Positions 35,327 through 44,575 of a stretch of 64,000 nt of DNA are shown here, piece by piece (the stretch's first letter is position 1; each line of letters begins with the position of its first letter). The position numbers and the translations under genes are program-made. Under the pieces are notes generated by a model. It had not been told where the DNA came from. It searched no databases and saw only the letters and a list, made by a program, of their open reading frames with translations. The DNA comes from Curtobacterium flaccumfaciens pv. betae (GTDB lineage Bacteria > Actinomycetota > Actinomycetes > Actinomycetales > Microbacteriaceae). The stretch lies in contig NZ_JAPJDC010000001.1 in the NCBI RefSeq assembly GCF_026241855.1, positions 1,550,001 through 1,614,000 on the forward strand. Reading direction: 5' to 3'.

Positions 35327-35383
35327 GGGTTCAGCCGAGCGTTCAGCCGAGCGGGGTTCAGCCGCGCGGGGTTCAGCCGATCG
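35327..35383. repeat. Short tandem repeat GGGGTTCAGCCG, four copies
   Basis: Copies begin at about 35327, 35341 (shortened), 35353 and 35368; the last overlaps the 3' end of the 35373 gene. On the minus strand each copy repeats the terminal GGC-TGA of that gene. It fills most of the 77-bp gap before the aldo/keto reductase. Confidence 0.7.
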
Positions 35384-35906
35384 TGGTGACGCCGCGGCGC
35401 AGGAGCGCTCGCGCCGCCCGGGCGCGGGGGATGACCCAGACGGCTGCCCACAGGGCCATCGCGCTCCACAGCAGGATGAGCATCGTCGTGATGAGCGTGC
35501 CGTGCTGGTCGCGCATCGACCACGTCATCGCGATCCACAGGACGCCGAGGACGACCTTGCCCCAGCCGGCGCCCTCACGGTCGGCCTGGGCCTGCACGAG
35601 CGGGATCCACTGGTCCGCCGGTACACCGTCGGGCACCTGGCCGTCGGCGATCCACTCGCGCACGACGATCGACCGTTCGTAGCCGCCCTCGGCGCGCCAG
35701 GCGCGGCGCTGCAGGACGACGGCGATCGCGGCACCCGCCACAGCGGTCGGGATGCCGACCGAGACCAGGACGGCGGTGGTCGCCTCGGTCCACGAGGACA
35801 GGACCAGCATGACCAGGACGACGGCGAAGGCCGCGCCCGTCACACCCGCACCGAGCAGGCGGAGCCGCCCGGCTTCGTCGAGGACACCGACTCCGACACC
35901 GTTCAC
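35373..35906 (-). CDS. Small four-helix membrane protein, unknown
   Basis: 177 aa from the GTG at 35906. Two hydrophobic pairs (about residues 20-70 and 115-160) flank a soluble loop, YERSIVVREWIADGQVPDGVPADQWIPLVQAQADREGAGW. No family recognised with confidence; similar small membrane proteins are common in Microbacteriaceae. A TACGCT hexamer lies about seven bases before the GTG, consistent with a leaderless start. It has no obvious link to the neighbouring reductase. Confidence 0.7.
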   Translation of the reverse strand: MNGVGVGVLDEAGRLRLLGAGVTGAAFAVVLVMLVLSSWTEATTAVLVSVGIPTAVAGAAIAVVLQRRAWRAEGGYERSIVVREWIADGQVPDGVPADQWIPLVQAQADREGAGWGKVVLGVLWIAMTWSMRDQHGTLITTMLILLWSAMALWAAVWVIPRARAARALLRRGVTTIG

Positions 35907-35947
35907 GGGGAGAGCGTACCTGCGGTGATCGGGGGCGGGGCTGTTCG

Positions 35948-36820
35948 TCAGCCCAGTGCCAGCAACCAGCACATGCCGGCGGCGGCGAACGCCATCGCCC
36001 AGCTCACCAGGCTGCCGATCAGGAAGTACTCGGCCTGGTACCCGGTCGTCTCGCGGCGGATCTCGGGGAAGCGGACGATCCCCTTCGCGGCGATCAGCGC
36101 CGCCACGACGGGGAAGGCGCCGGCCAACGAGAACCCGGCCAAGAGCAGACGCTCGATCGGGCCGATCATGCGTCCGCCCTTGAGGGTGACCGTGCCGTCC
36201 GTGTCCGTGTCCGTGTCCGTGTCCGTGTCTGCCCCGGTTGCCCGGGTGGTGCGGCGCCGGTCGAAGCGCTTCCGGCGGGTCGGTTCGGCCGCCACTGCAC
36301 CGAGCCGTGCGTCGGGCGACAGCCCCGGGGGCAGCGCCTGGGCGACGACCACGTTGGCCGAGTCGACCAGGAACAGTGCGGACCCGATGCCGGCGACGAG
36401 CGCCGCGAGCGGCACCGCTCCGACGAACGCCGGGCCGGCGTCACGGTGCCAGTCGACCACGAAGCCCGAGGGGTCGACAGTCGGCGCCCAGAGCAGCAGC
36501 ACGGCGACGGCGACCGCGAGCAGGACGGCCGGCCAGGACCCGGAGCGTCGGAGCCAGGGGAGTGCCCGATCGCGACCGCCGGGTGCACCGCCGGACCGCA
36601 CCGGGATCGTCGTCGCGACCCACAGGGCCGCGAGGACGACCGCGACCAGCACCGACCAGACGGCGAGGCCGAGGCCGAGCACCGCCACAGCCGTCACGGC
36701 GGCCCAGAGCAGGACGATCACCGTGGAGGTCAGCACGCGCCGTGGTGCGGCGTCGGTCCCGGTCCGTGCGCGGACGACGTCGGCGAGCCCGACGAGGGTC
36801 AGGAGGACTCCGGCGAGCAT
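35948..36820 (-). CDS. Polytopic membrane protein coupled to SatD-like protein
   Basis: 290 aa with about six to seven predicted membrane helices. A cytoplasmic loop carries (Asp-Thr)n encoded by a hexanucleotide repeat at about residues 200-211. The C-terminal FPEIRRETTGYQAEYFLIGSLVSWAMAFAAAG segment is a conserved-looking block. The ATG overlaps the SatD-like stop by 4 bp, so the two are made together. The function is not recognised; it is presumably the membrane partner of the SatD-like protein. Confidence 0.75.
   Translation of the reverse strand: MLAGVLLTLVGLADVVRARTGTDAAPRRVLTSTVIVLLWAAVTAVAVLGLGLAVWSVLVAVVLAALWVATTIPVRSGGAPGGRDRALPWLRRSGSWPAVLLAVAVAVLLLWAPTVDPSGFVVDWHRDAGPAFVGAVPLAALVAGIGSALFLVDSANVVVAQALPPGLSPDARLGAVAAEPTRRKRFDRRRTTRATGADTDTDTDTDTDGTVTLKGGRMIGPIERLLLAGFSLAGAFPVVAALIAAKGIVRFPEIRRETTGYQAEYFLIGSLVSWAMAFAAAGMCWLLALG
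36195..36231. repeat. Hexanucleotide microsatellite (GTGTCC)n in coding sequence
   Basis: About six GTGTCC-type units in a row encode a DTDTDT tract on the minus strand. Being a multiple of three, unit changes would alter only tract length. Confidence 0.85.
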
Positions 36821-37464
36821 CAGCGGCCCCCGTCCCCGAGGACACGCAGGCCCTCGACCAGGGCGGCGACGCCCGACTTCTGCACGGACTGGGACACCGC
36901 CGACGGGGTGATCCCCTCGTCCGCGGCGATCTGTGCCTGCGTCCGGCCCTGCACCAGACCGAGTGCGATCCGGCGGGCGCGGGGTGCGAGTCGCGAGACG
37001 ACGTGGTCGCGGCTGAGGAAGTAGGCGTTCACGAGTCGCTCCGTCGTTCCGTGGCGGTCGTCGGCGTCGTGGTACCAGGACCGCAGGAACGCGGTCCGGC
37101 CGTCCTCGCGCCGGTGGGTCTCGTTGATGGCGTCCCGCGCCGACCACCAGCCCGGGCCGTCCTGCAGCGGGCCGGCGCCGCCGGTGCCGATCGTCCGGAC
37201 CTGTCCTCGGCCGAGGCCGAGGCGGATCTGCACGGTCGGGGGGAGTGCGAGGGTCGCGGCCGTCGTCGCCACGAGGGCGTCGGTGAGCGTGCTGTAGATG
37301 ACCTGGAACTCGTCGCCGACCGTGGCGCGGAGGGGATCGAGCGCGGTGACGTCCGCGGTACTGTCGAAGGCGTGCTCGACGTCCTGCTGGGCTGCGGAGC
37401 GGTCCTCGAGCGTGCGGGAGTCGACCAGGTCGACGATCACGGCGATCACGGGCTCGGACTGCAT
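36820..37464 (-). CDS. SatD family protein
   Basis: 214 aa, ATG at 37464. The N-terminal IAVIVDLVDSRTLEDR and RATVGDEFQVIY blocks match the SatD family, named from a Streptococcus mutans acid-tolerance locus. The C-terminus is a helix-turn-helix, GLVQGRTQAQIAADEGITPSAVSQSVQKSGVAALVEGL, as in related proteins. In other genomes SatD genes precede a membrane-protein gene, as here. The upstream DNA is AT-rich (CGATATGAAGCTCTACGC), likely its promoter. The molecular role is not established. Confidence 0.83.
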   Translation of the reverse strand: MQSEPVIAVIVDLVDSRTLEDRSAAQQDVEHAFDSTADVTALDPLRATVGDEFQVIYSTLTDALVATTAATLALPPTVQIRLGLGRGQVRTIGTGGAGPLQDGPGWWSARDAINETHRREDGRTAFLRSWYHDADDRHGTTERLVNAYFLSRDHVVSRLAPRARRIALGLVQGRTQAQIAADEGITPSAVSQSVQKSGVAALVEGLRVLGDGGR

Positions 37465-37628
37465 GGGTTAAGCGTAGAGCTTCATATCGTCGAAAGTAAG
37501 CCTCGGGCTAAACCATTCGGGTCAGCCACTCCCGCCACCGCGCGGGCACGCGGCTGAAATGTCACCTTCTGGACGTCCGGCGGCGAACCTGACAGCATGG
37601 GCGGATGCTGTCGGAGGGGGACGAGCAG

Positions 37629-39884
37629 ATGGATGGTGCACGACCGGGGACGGGTGTCGCCAGCGCGGGACCGACCGAGACCGCGGTGCGGCGGCAGTAC
37701 GGTCCGCCACCCGTGCCGTCGATCGCGTGGAGCGGGGGCCGCGCGGTGCTCGCCTTCGTCGTGCCGTTCGCTGCCGGGCTGGTGCTGGCCGGGGTGGTGC
37801 TGCTGCTCGGCATCCGGGGTGGTCGAGTCGCCCTGGTGAACGGTGCGTTCGTGGCGCTCGACGGGGCCGGGGTACCCGTGGCCCTGCTCGCCGTGGGCAC
37901 GGTCATCGCGGCGCTCGGGCTTGGTTTCGGGGTGACCGCAACCACCGTGGTCATGCTCGCGGTCGCAGACGACGCGGTGGCGGGGCCGCGCGACGCCTGG
38001 CGGTGGTCGGTCCACCACCGGTGGCTCGTCGTCGACGCCGCTCTCGTCGCGTTGGTGGCGTTGGCGGCGGGGACAGCCACCGCTGTGTCGTGGCGGGCAG
38101 GTGGATGGGGCGCCGTCGTGATCGTCGTGCTGCTGGTGCTCGGTGCCGTCATCGTGGCGCCCCTGCTGCTCGGCTGGGCGTTGCTCGTGGCCGGTGTGCC
38201 CCGTCGATCGGCCTTCCGTCGTGCCTGGGGAGCTGGTCGGGTCGTCGTCCGTGGTGGGCACGAGGCGACGGCGACGCCGCGTCGAGCGCTCGTCGGGGGA
38301 GCGACACTGATGACGGTGCTCGGGGTCGGCGTCCTGCTGCTGCTGCGCCTGTTGCCGCCGTCCGCGCTCCGGAGCAGCGTGGTCGTGGCCTGGTGCTGTG
38401 TCGCCGTGACCGGATTGGTGCTGCTCGTCGTCGCGATCGCGGTGCGCGGCGCCGCAACGCGGAACGAAGGCGGTCGACTTCGGTCACCGCTTGTGGCGGA
38501 CTCGGCGGCCGGGGAACGACGGGCGAGTCCCGGCCTCATTGGAGCAGCGGCGTTGCTCGTGCCGGCGGTGGTGTTCGCGGTGGTCGTCTCGAGCAACCCG
38601 CTCGGCGCCGTGCAGTACGACGCCGCGTCGGTCGCTGCGCGCGCCATCTCCGGTGGAGACGTCGCCGACGTCACGGGGCAGACCGCTGTCGTGAGTGCGC
38701 CGTACACGCCTCCGAGCAGCCTTCGGATGTGTCGACAGGCGTTCTGTGACGGGGCCATGGAGATGCCCAGCCGGACACTCGGATCCGCGGTCGGCAGCGC
38801 GGGTGACGGCGGGCTGCTCATCGCCCAGTGGAAGGTGCGGTTCGACGGCGAGGAAGCGCAGCAGTACGAGCTCGAAGTCGTGCACTCCCGGCCGGACCAA
38901 CTCGATGCGGCGCCGAAGTCGGACGGTGCCGCCTGGCCCGCGGGGAGACGGGCGGAGAAGCGCGACTCCGCCGACGAGGCACCGGCCGTCGATCGCCCCG
39001 AAGGGCGTCGCACCACGGTCGCCGCCGTCGACATCGTTGAGACCGACCGGGACCGCGTCAGCTACTGGATGACCGACGTCGCAGTCGCGAGTTCCGGCGA
39101 CCGGCCGGTCGTGGTCGGGATCGCCCGCGGCGGTGAACCGGAAGGACGCTCGCACCTGGTCGCCGTGTTCTGCGAGGACGTGTCCTGCGTCGAACACACG
39201 GTTCGGCAGGTGGCGCTGCCGTGGATCCCGCCGCTGGACCACCAGGGCGTGGACGTCGCCGTCGCGCCGGACGGCACCGCGGTGGTCTCGCTGGTGTCGG
39301 AGACCGACGCTCGTTCGCCGACCTTCACCGCCCTTCGGCTGGTGTCGTTCAGCCCGGATGGTGGTCAGCCCGTCGTCCGCGACCTGTCGCACGCGATCCC
39401 GCCGGGGGAGCCGGTCCGGGAGTGGGACGAGGCGTACGACGCGCGGGTGGCGATCGGCGGCGACGGGAACCCGGTCGTGCTCGCGCGGTCGAACGGTGTC
39501 TCGACCCAACGGCTGACGTTCTGCGCGGATGCGTCGTGCTCGTCTTCGTCGCACACGGACATCACGCCGAAGGGGCCGACGAGCCTCCTTCCGGCGTTCG
39601 TCATCGACCGATCGGGGCGGCCACTCGTCGCGGTCCGTGACGAGGAACGCGGCACTCTGGGACTGCTCTCGTGCCGTGACGCGCGGTGCACCAACTCCGA
39701 GCAGACGACGATCGCCCGGTTCCCGCCGGTGCAGGACGAACGGTCGGGCACCAGCACGCTGGCGATCGGCCTCAGCGCCGACGACACCCCCATCGTGCTG
39801 TCGGGTGGCGTGTCGGAGGACCGGGACGAGGACGTGCAAGGACTCGTGATCCGCTGCGACCGACCCCGGTGCGGGGCGTCGTGA
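37629..39884 (+). CDS. Large membrane-anchored protein with repeated CxDxxC motifs, unknown
   Basis: 751 aa from the ATG at 37629, which has a GGAGGGGG site eight bases upstream (the ATG at 37605 has none). The N-terminal 280 residues contain about six to seven helices and a cytoplasmic loop. A further helix (GLIGAAALLVPAVVFAVVV, near 320) leads to an extracytoplasmic domain. That domain repeats a beta-strand plus Cys pair: VAVFCEDVSC, LTFCADASC, LLSCRDARC and VIRCDRPRC, with SPDG or APDG turns. This looks like a disulfide-stapled beta-propeller. No enzyme motif is recognised. It is flanked by SatD and tRNA-Val and has no obvious partner. Confidence 0.78.
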   Translation: MDGARPGTGVASAGPTETAVRRQYGPPPVPSIAWSGGRAVLAFVVPFAAGLVLAGVVLLLGIRGGRVALVNGAFVALDGAGVPVALLAVGTVIAALGLGFGVTATTVVMLAVADDAVAGPRDAWRWSVHHRWLVVDAALVALVALAAGTATAVSWRAGGWGAVVIVVLLVLGAVIVAPLLLGWALLVAGVPRRSAFRRAWGAGRVVVRGGHEATATPRRALVGGATLMTVLGVGVLLLLRLLPPSALRSSVVVAWCCVAVTGLVLLVVAIAVRGAATRNEGGRLRSPLVADSAAGERRASPGLIGAAALLVPAVVFAVVVSSNPLGAVQYDAASVAARAISGGDVADVTGQTAVVSAPYTPPSSLRMCRQAFCDGAMEMPSRTLGSAVGSAGDGGLLIAQWKVRFDGEEAQQYELEVVHSRPDQLDAAPKSDGAAWPAGRRAEKRDSADEAPAVDRPEGRRTTVAAVDIVETDRDRVSYWMTDVAVASSGDRPVVVGIARGGEPEGRSHLVAVFCEDVSCVEHTVRQVALPWIPPLDHQGVDVAVAPDGTAVVSLVSETDARSPTFTALRLVSFSPDGGQPVVRDLSHAIPPGEPVREWDEAYDARVAIGGDGNPVVLARSNGVSTQRLTFCADASCSSSSHTDITPKGPTSLLPAFVIDRSGRPLVAVRDEERGTLGLLSCRDARCTNSEQTTIARFPPVQDERSGTSTLAIGLSADDTPIVLSGGVSEDRDEDVQGLVIRCDRPRCGAS

Positions 39885-39938
39885 CGTGCCCGCTCGGTTC
39901 GACGACGATCGAGCGCTGACGCCCTAGGATCGTGGTGA

Positions 39939-40011
39939 GGGCCTTTAGCTCAGCTGGTAGAGCGCCACGTTTACACCGTGGATGTCGTCGGTTCGATCCC
40001 GGCAGGGCCCA
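39939..40011 (+). tRNA. tRNA-Val (anticodon TAC)
   Basis: The acceptor stem pairs GGGCCTT (39939-39945) with AGGGCCC (40004-40010, one G-U). The D-arm is GCTCAGCTGGTAGAGC. The CCACG/CGTGG anticodon stem encloses TTTACAC, and the T-arm has GGTTCGATCCC. CC but not the full CCA follows the discriminator A. Confidence 0.95.
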
Positions 40012-40027
40012 CCGAGAAGACCCGGGT

Positions 40028-40950
40028 TCAGCGCGTGGCCGGTCCTCCACCGGGACCGGCCAGCAAGCCGTCAGCCGCTGAGGCGCCACGGCCATCCGGC
40101 TTCGAGGTCGCGGCCGCCTCGCTGATCGTCGATGTGCTCGCCGTGCCCATGGACAGCAGGATGAGCGCGCGCGCCGTTGCAGAGCCGGCCTCGCAGCCGT
40201 AGACGACGAGCTGCAGGCCGGGTGACCCCTCGACGGCGAAGGTGTGTGCGTCGAACTCCAGCCGCCCGACCTCCGCGTGCGCGAACTGCTTCGCGGTGGT
40301 CGTCTTGCGCCGTACCCGTTGCGTGCTCCACCGTTCGGCGAACTCCGGGCTGGCGTCGTTCACTTCCGCGATGAGACGGAGGAGGCGCGGGTCGCTCCCG
40401 AACTCCGCGGTCGCCGCCCGCAGGCTCGCGACGGTTGCGTCTGCGGCGCGGGCCCAGTCGGCGTGGAAGTGCCGCGCCGTCGGGTCGAGGAAGGTCATCC
40501 GCACGAGGTTGTCGAACCGTCCGAAGGGTGCGTACACCGCACGGGCCAGGGCGTTCGCGGCGAGGACCTCGTGCGCGGGGTCGATCACGCACGCGGGGTG
40601 TGTCGACCACGAGTCGAGCAGCTTCCCGAGTGCCGGCGTCACCGACGTCGCCACGCGGGGGCGTCGTGGCGAAGCAACCAGCCCTGCCAACGCGAACAGG
40701 TGGTCGCGCTCGTCGCCCTCGAGCTCGAGCCCGTCGGCGATGCCCTCGAGCACAGCGGCGCCGGGGCTCACCTCTCGCCCTTGCTCGAGGCGCGTGTAGT
40801 AGTCGACGCTGAGGCCGCCCAGCACCGCGAGTTCCTCGCGGCGAAGCCCGGGAACCCGGCGGACACGAGCGACTCCGGGGCGAGGCGCCCGCGGACGGCG
40901 CGCAGGTACCCGGCGAGGGTGAGGTCGTCGGCGGGCACGGGCACGGGCAC
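40028..40950 (-). pseudogene. MmyB-like XRE-family regulator with N-terminal frameshift
   Basis: The family normally begins with a helix-turn-helix (LxxFLRARRxRLxPE...RRxPGLRREELAxLAGVSVDYYxRLEQGR) followed by the MmyB ligand domain. Here the parts lie in two frames. DDLTLAGYLRAVRGRLAPES is read in one frame (about 40870-40935), and RVRRVPGLRREELAVLGGLSVDYYTRLEQGR plus the whole C-domain (to 40028) in another. The shift lies near 40862-40880 and removes a few residues relative to the family. No start codon opens the second frame near the helix-turn-helix. It is either inactive or a base-calling error. GTG codons at 40938-40950 are the likely original starts. Divergent from the SDR gene. Confidence 0.75.
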
Positions 40951-41157
40951 GGGACCAGGGTAGGTGGCAGGAGCTCCGCCTCCCTGGTCCTGCTGCACCC
41001 CGGCACGACAGGGCGATGGTCGGGGGCTGCACGGCGTCGAGGCTGAGCGCATGGACACCAGCAGCGCACCCCACCCCACCCCGTTCACCCCTACCTCGGC
41101 CTCTGGGCCACCGCCGATGGTCGCATCCGCCACGAGCTGCGGCCCGACGGCCGCTAC

Positions 41158-42027
41158 GTGGAGGCCCGAGGTGACCGTGAGGCGGCCTACGTGGGCACCT
41201 ACGAGGTCGACGGAGACCACATCGACTACCGAGACGACACCGGCTTCACCGCGGACGGCGACTTCAGGGACGACGTCCTGCACCACGCCGGCATGGTGCT
41301 GCACCGACGGAAGGTCGTCCTCGTGACGGGCGCCTCGAGTGGCATCGGTCGCGCGACGGCGATCCGCCTCGCCGCGGCCGGCCACCCCGTCGTGCTCGGG
41401 GCCCGGCGCACCGACCGGCTCGACGAGCTCGTCACCGAGATCGAGGGGGCGGGCGGTACGGCGATGGCAGTGCCGCTCGACGTCACCGCCCTCGCCTCGG
41501 TGCAGGAGTTCGCGGTTGCTGCCCGGGCACGCTTCGGGCGGATCGACGTGCTCGTCGCGAACGCCGGCGTGATGCCGCTGTCACCCCTCGCCGCAGGCCT
41601 CGTCGACGAGTGGGACAGGATGATCGACGTCAACGTCCGCGGCCTCCTCCACAGCATCACGGCGACCCTGCCCACCATGCTCGCGCAGGGCACCGGCCAC
41701 GTCGTGACGATCGCATCCGTCGGCGTCTACGACGTCTCGCCCACGGCTGCTGTCTACTGCGGCACGAAGTTCGCAGCACGGGCGATCACCGAGGGGCTGC
41801 GTCAGGAGTCACCGCGCGGGATCCGTGTGACCACCGTGTCGCCAGGAGTGACCGAGTCCGAGCTCGCCGCAACGATCACCGACGCCTCCGCCGCCGCCGC
41901 GATGGTCGTCTACCGTGCCGAGTCGATCTCCGCTGACGCGATCGCCCGCGCTGTTTCCTACGCGGTGGCCGAGCGACCCGCCGTCGACGTGAACGAGATC
42001 GTCGTGCGGCCTGCGGCCCAGCGTTGA
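41158..42027 (+). CDS. Atu4866-type domain fused to short-chain dehydrogenase/reductase
   Basis: The first about 50 residues (EARGDREAAYVGTYEVDGDHIDYRDDTGFTADGDFRDDVLHHAGMVLHRR) are an Atu4866-like domain. It runs without a stop into an SDR: TGASSGIGRATA, VANAGVMPLSPL and active-site YCGTK, ending VVRPAAQR. The SDR is complete and probably active with NAD(P)H. The Atu4866 part starts earlier: HPYLGLWATADGRIRHELRPDGRYV is encoded from 41087 in this frame but has no start codon. The ATG at 41052 (MDTSSAPHPTP) is in another frame across a C-rich run. So the N-terminus is frameshifted and the fusion may come from a lost stop. Confidence 0.78.
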   Translation: MEARGDREAAYVGTYEVDGDHIDYRDDTGFTADGDFRDDVLHHAGMVLHRRKVVLVTGASSGIGRATAIRLAAAGHPVVLGARRTDRLDELVTEIEGAGGTAMAVPLDVTALASVQEFAVAARARFGRIDVLVANAGVMPLSPLAAGLVDEWDRMIDVNVRGLLHSITATLPTMLAQGTGHVVTIASVGVYDVSPTAAVYCGTKFAARAITEGLRQESPRGIRVTTVSPGVTESELAATITDASAAAAMVVYRAESISADAIARAVSYAVAERPAVDVNEIVVRPAAQR

Positions 42028-42231
42028 TTTGCTCCGCAGTGTCGCAGCGACCCGCCGGGTGAGGCGTGACGGGTGACCGTCACCCCGGGAGGGGCTACGA
42101 CACAGGTCACGAGTGCAACAGCGTTCAGAGCGATGAGGGCGATCGCCCACCGGCGTGAGGCTGTTCGACGCGTGATTGGATCACGGTAGCGGTCCTCGGC
42201 GATCACCCTGGCGTCCGGTAGCGTCAGCGCC

Positions 42232-42474
42232 ATGACCCAGATGCAGCGACGCAGTCTGCTCGAACGGCTGATCGGCAAGCCCCTGCCGTGGCTCGTCTGG
42301 GTGTGGGCGGTCATCGCCCTGGTCTGGCTCGTCCTCGCCGTCGTCGAACCGTACCGGTTCCACACGCAGATGGCGGTCATCTGGATCATCCTCGCCGCCG
42401 TGCAGATCGGCTCGGTGTCCTACACCCGTGCGCAGGAACGGAAGCGTGCTCGGAACGCAGGCGACGACTCGTAA
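42232..42474 (+). CDS. Small two-helix membrane protein, unknown
   Basis: 80 aa. The basic N-terminus MTQMQRRSLLERLIGKPLPW is followed by two hydrophobic helices (about 21-38 and 48-62) and a charged tail QERKRARNAGDDS. ATG at 42232. The size and charge pattern fit the many small actinobacterial inner-membrane proteins. No family named. Confidence 0.65.
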   Translation: MTQMQRRSLLERLIGKPLPWLVWVWAVIALVWLVLAVVEPYRFHTQMAVIWIILAAVQIGSVSYTRAQERKRARNAGDDS

Positions 42475-42555
42475 TCGGCCCGACGCAGGCGCCCGAAGCA
42501 TGAGCGTGCGCAGAGCTCGGCGAGATGCCTGGGTGCTGCGTGAGAGCGTGCGGTC

Positions 42556-43095
42556 GTGACAGACGAACCCCTGCTCGAGATCCGGTCGGCGTCCGAGACG
42601 GACGCGGCGTGCGTGGCTGCGGTCGTCGTCCGTGCGTACGCCAACCAACAGGGCTGGGTGAGCGACGCCGAGCTGGTGACCGGGGAGCGGACGACCCCGG
42701 ACCAGGTGCGTGCGATGATCCGTGCCCCGCGGTCGGTGGTGCTCGTCGCGGTTCACGACGCCACCATCGTCGCGACCTGTCACCTGCGGGCCTCCGACCG
42801 GGCGACGGCGCACCTCGGCATGCTCGCTGTGGACCCGGCGTGGCAGTCCCGAGGCATCTCCCGGCGGCTCCGGACCGCGGCGATCGCGTACGCCGAGGAA
42901 GCCATGGCATGCGAGTCCGTCGAGCTCGAGGTGCTCAGCGTGCACGAGGGACTGCGACGCGTGTACGAGCGAAGCGGGTTCATCGCGACGGGGGAGACCC
43001 GACCGTTCCCGGCACACGTCGCTCGCGTCGCGGGGCTGCACTTCGTCGTGCTCAGGAGATCGCTCGGCGCGTCTGGACAGACCCCGGACGTGTGA
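42556..43095 (+). CDS. GNAT-family N-acetyltransferase
   Basis: 179 aa, GTG start. It has the GNAT order: EIRSASETDAACVAAVVVRAY (motif C), HLGMLAVDPAWQSRGISRRLRTAA (motif A, acetyl-CoA pyrophosphate loop Q-S-R-G-I-S), and LEVLSVHEGLRRVYERSGFIATGE (motif B). The substrate is not identifiable. Confidence 0.88.
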   Translation: MTDEPLLEIRSASETDAACVAAVVVRAYANQQGWVSDAELVTGERTTPDQVRAMIRAPRSVVLVAVHDATIVATCHLRASDRATAHLGMLAVDPAWQSRGISRRLRTAAIAYAEEAMACESVELEVLSVHEGLRRVYERSGFIATGETRPFPAHVARVAGLHFVVLRRSLGASGQTPDV

Positions 43096-43184
43096 CCCGG
43101 GCGGCGCGCCGCCGCCGGGACCCGTAGGCTCCAGGCGGACCCACCGGTGCACGGGGCGCACGGCGGGATCCGAGGGGGAACCAC

Positions 43185-43850
43185 ATGTCCATCACATCCA
43201 GGATCACCACCGCGGGGACGGCGACCGTGATCGTCGTGCTCGCACTCTCCGGCTGCGCCGGGACCGGCACCACGGCACCGGGAGTGGAGCGGGCCACACC
43301 GCGGTCGTCGGCACCGACACAAGCGCCGACCCAGGCACCGACGGAGACGCCGACCGCGCCGGCCACCGTTGACTCGGCCACGAAGGACCTCACGTTCGAG
43401 GACGGCGACGCGCTCTCGGCGAGCACGCTGCCCGCGTTCGGGCTCCAGGTCTCGGCGCTCGACGGCTGGGAGCAGACCGGCGAGGACCCGACGACCGGGT
43501 CGCGGGAGTACACGAACGCCGACGGCTCCGTGGCGACGATCACGCAGCAGCGGCTGACCGACCTCGACCCGACGATCGGGGACCGTGCCGCCACCGAGCA
43601 GCTGTTCACGGCTGCGGGGCTGCCGGCCGACCGGCTCGAGGAGCAGCTCCTGCCGACGATCACGGGCGGCACGGCGCAGTTCCTGTCGATCGCCGGGCAC
43701 AACACGGACGGGTCCTGGTCGGCGACGGTCGCGCGCGCCTTCGCGAAGCCCGGAGCGGCGCTCATCGTGAAGGTCCGGACGACCTCGCAGGATGCGCTCC
43801 GTCCCGACCTGCACGACATCCTGGTCAACGCGCAGGTGGTCGTCGCCTAG
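43185..43850 (+). CDS. Lipoprotein of unknown function
   Basis: 221 aa, ATG at 43185. Signal peptide MSITSRITTAGTATVIVVLALSGC (lipobox ALSGC, Cys24), then a Thr/Ala/Pro-rich tether (APTQAPTQAPTETPTAPA) and a folded part beginning LTFEDGDALSASTLPAFGLQVSALDGWEQ. It resembles small actinobacterial surface lipoproteins with a LpqN/Mog1-like size, but the match is not firm. Confidence 0.78.
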   Translation: MSITSRITTAGTATVIVVLALSGCAGTGTTAPGVERATPRSSAPTQAPTQAPTETPTAPATVDSATKDLTFEDGDALSASTLPAFGLQVSALDGWEQTGEDPTTGSREYTNADGSVATITQQRLTDLDPTIGDRAATEQLFTAAGLPADRLEEQLLPTITGGTAQFLSIAGHNTDGSWSATVARAFAKPGAALIVKVRTTSQDALRPDLHDILVNAQVVVA

Positions 43851-43916
43851 CGAGTCGACCCGCTGCGACGGGTCGCTGCGACGGGCGCCCCCGACGGGTC
43901 CCTATGCTGAGTCCTC

Positions 43917-44432
<516 letters not shown>

Positions 44433-44484
44433 GACGGCACGCGGGACGGCACGCGGGACGGACGTGAGACGTTCACGAGACGAG

Positions 44485-44522
44485 ACGGGAGGCCCGGTGC
44501 CAGCTGGCACCGGGCCTCCTGT
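44485..44522. terminator. Bidirectional hairpin, GGAGGCCCG family
   Basis: A palindrome centred at 44503.5 with core arm GGAGGCCCGGTGCCAG. The outer pairs include one G-U. It lies between the convergent 43917 and 44576 genes and can serve both. Confidence 0.8.
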
Positions 44523-44575
44523 TCGTCGTGGACGCGGCCTGACCGCCCCTGCCGACCCACGCGGGTCGGCCCGCG

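Noticed and set aside
42028..42231. Regulatory element in the 204-bp gap after the SDR gene
   Set aside because: Only a GGTGACCGTCACC palindrome-like stretch is visible, without link to a promoter; not enough to annotate.
41958..42260. Short minus-strand frame with one hydrophobic segment in the gap after the SDR gene
   Set aside because: Overlaps the SDR 3' end, has no ribosome site at useful spacing and looks like a mirror of GC-rich sequence; too weak to call.
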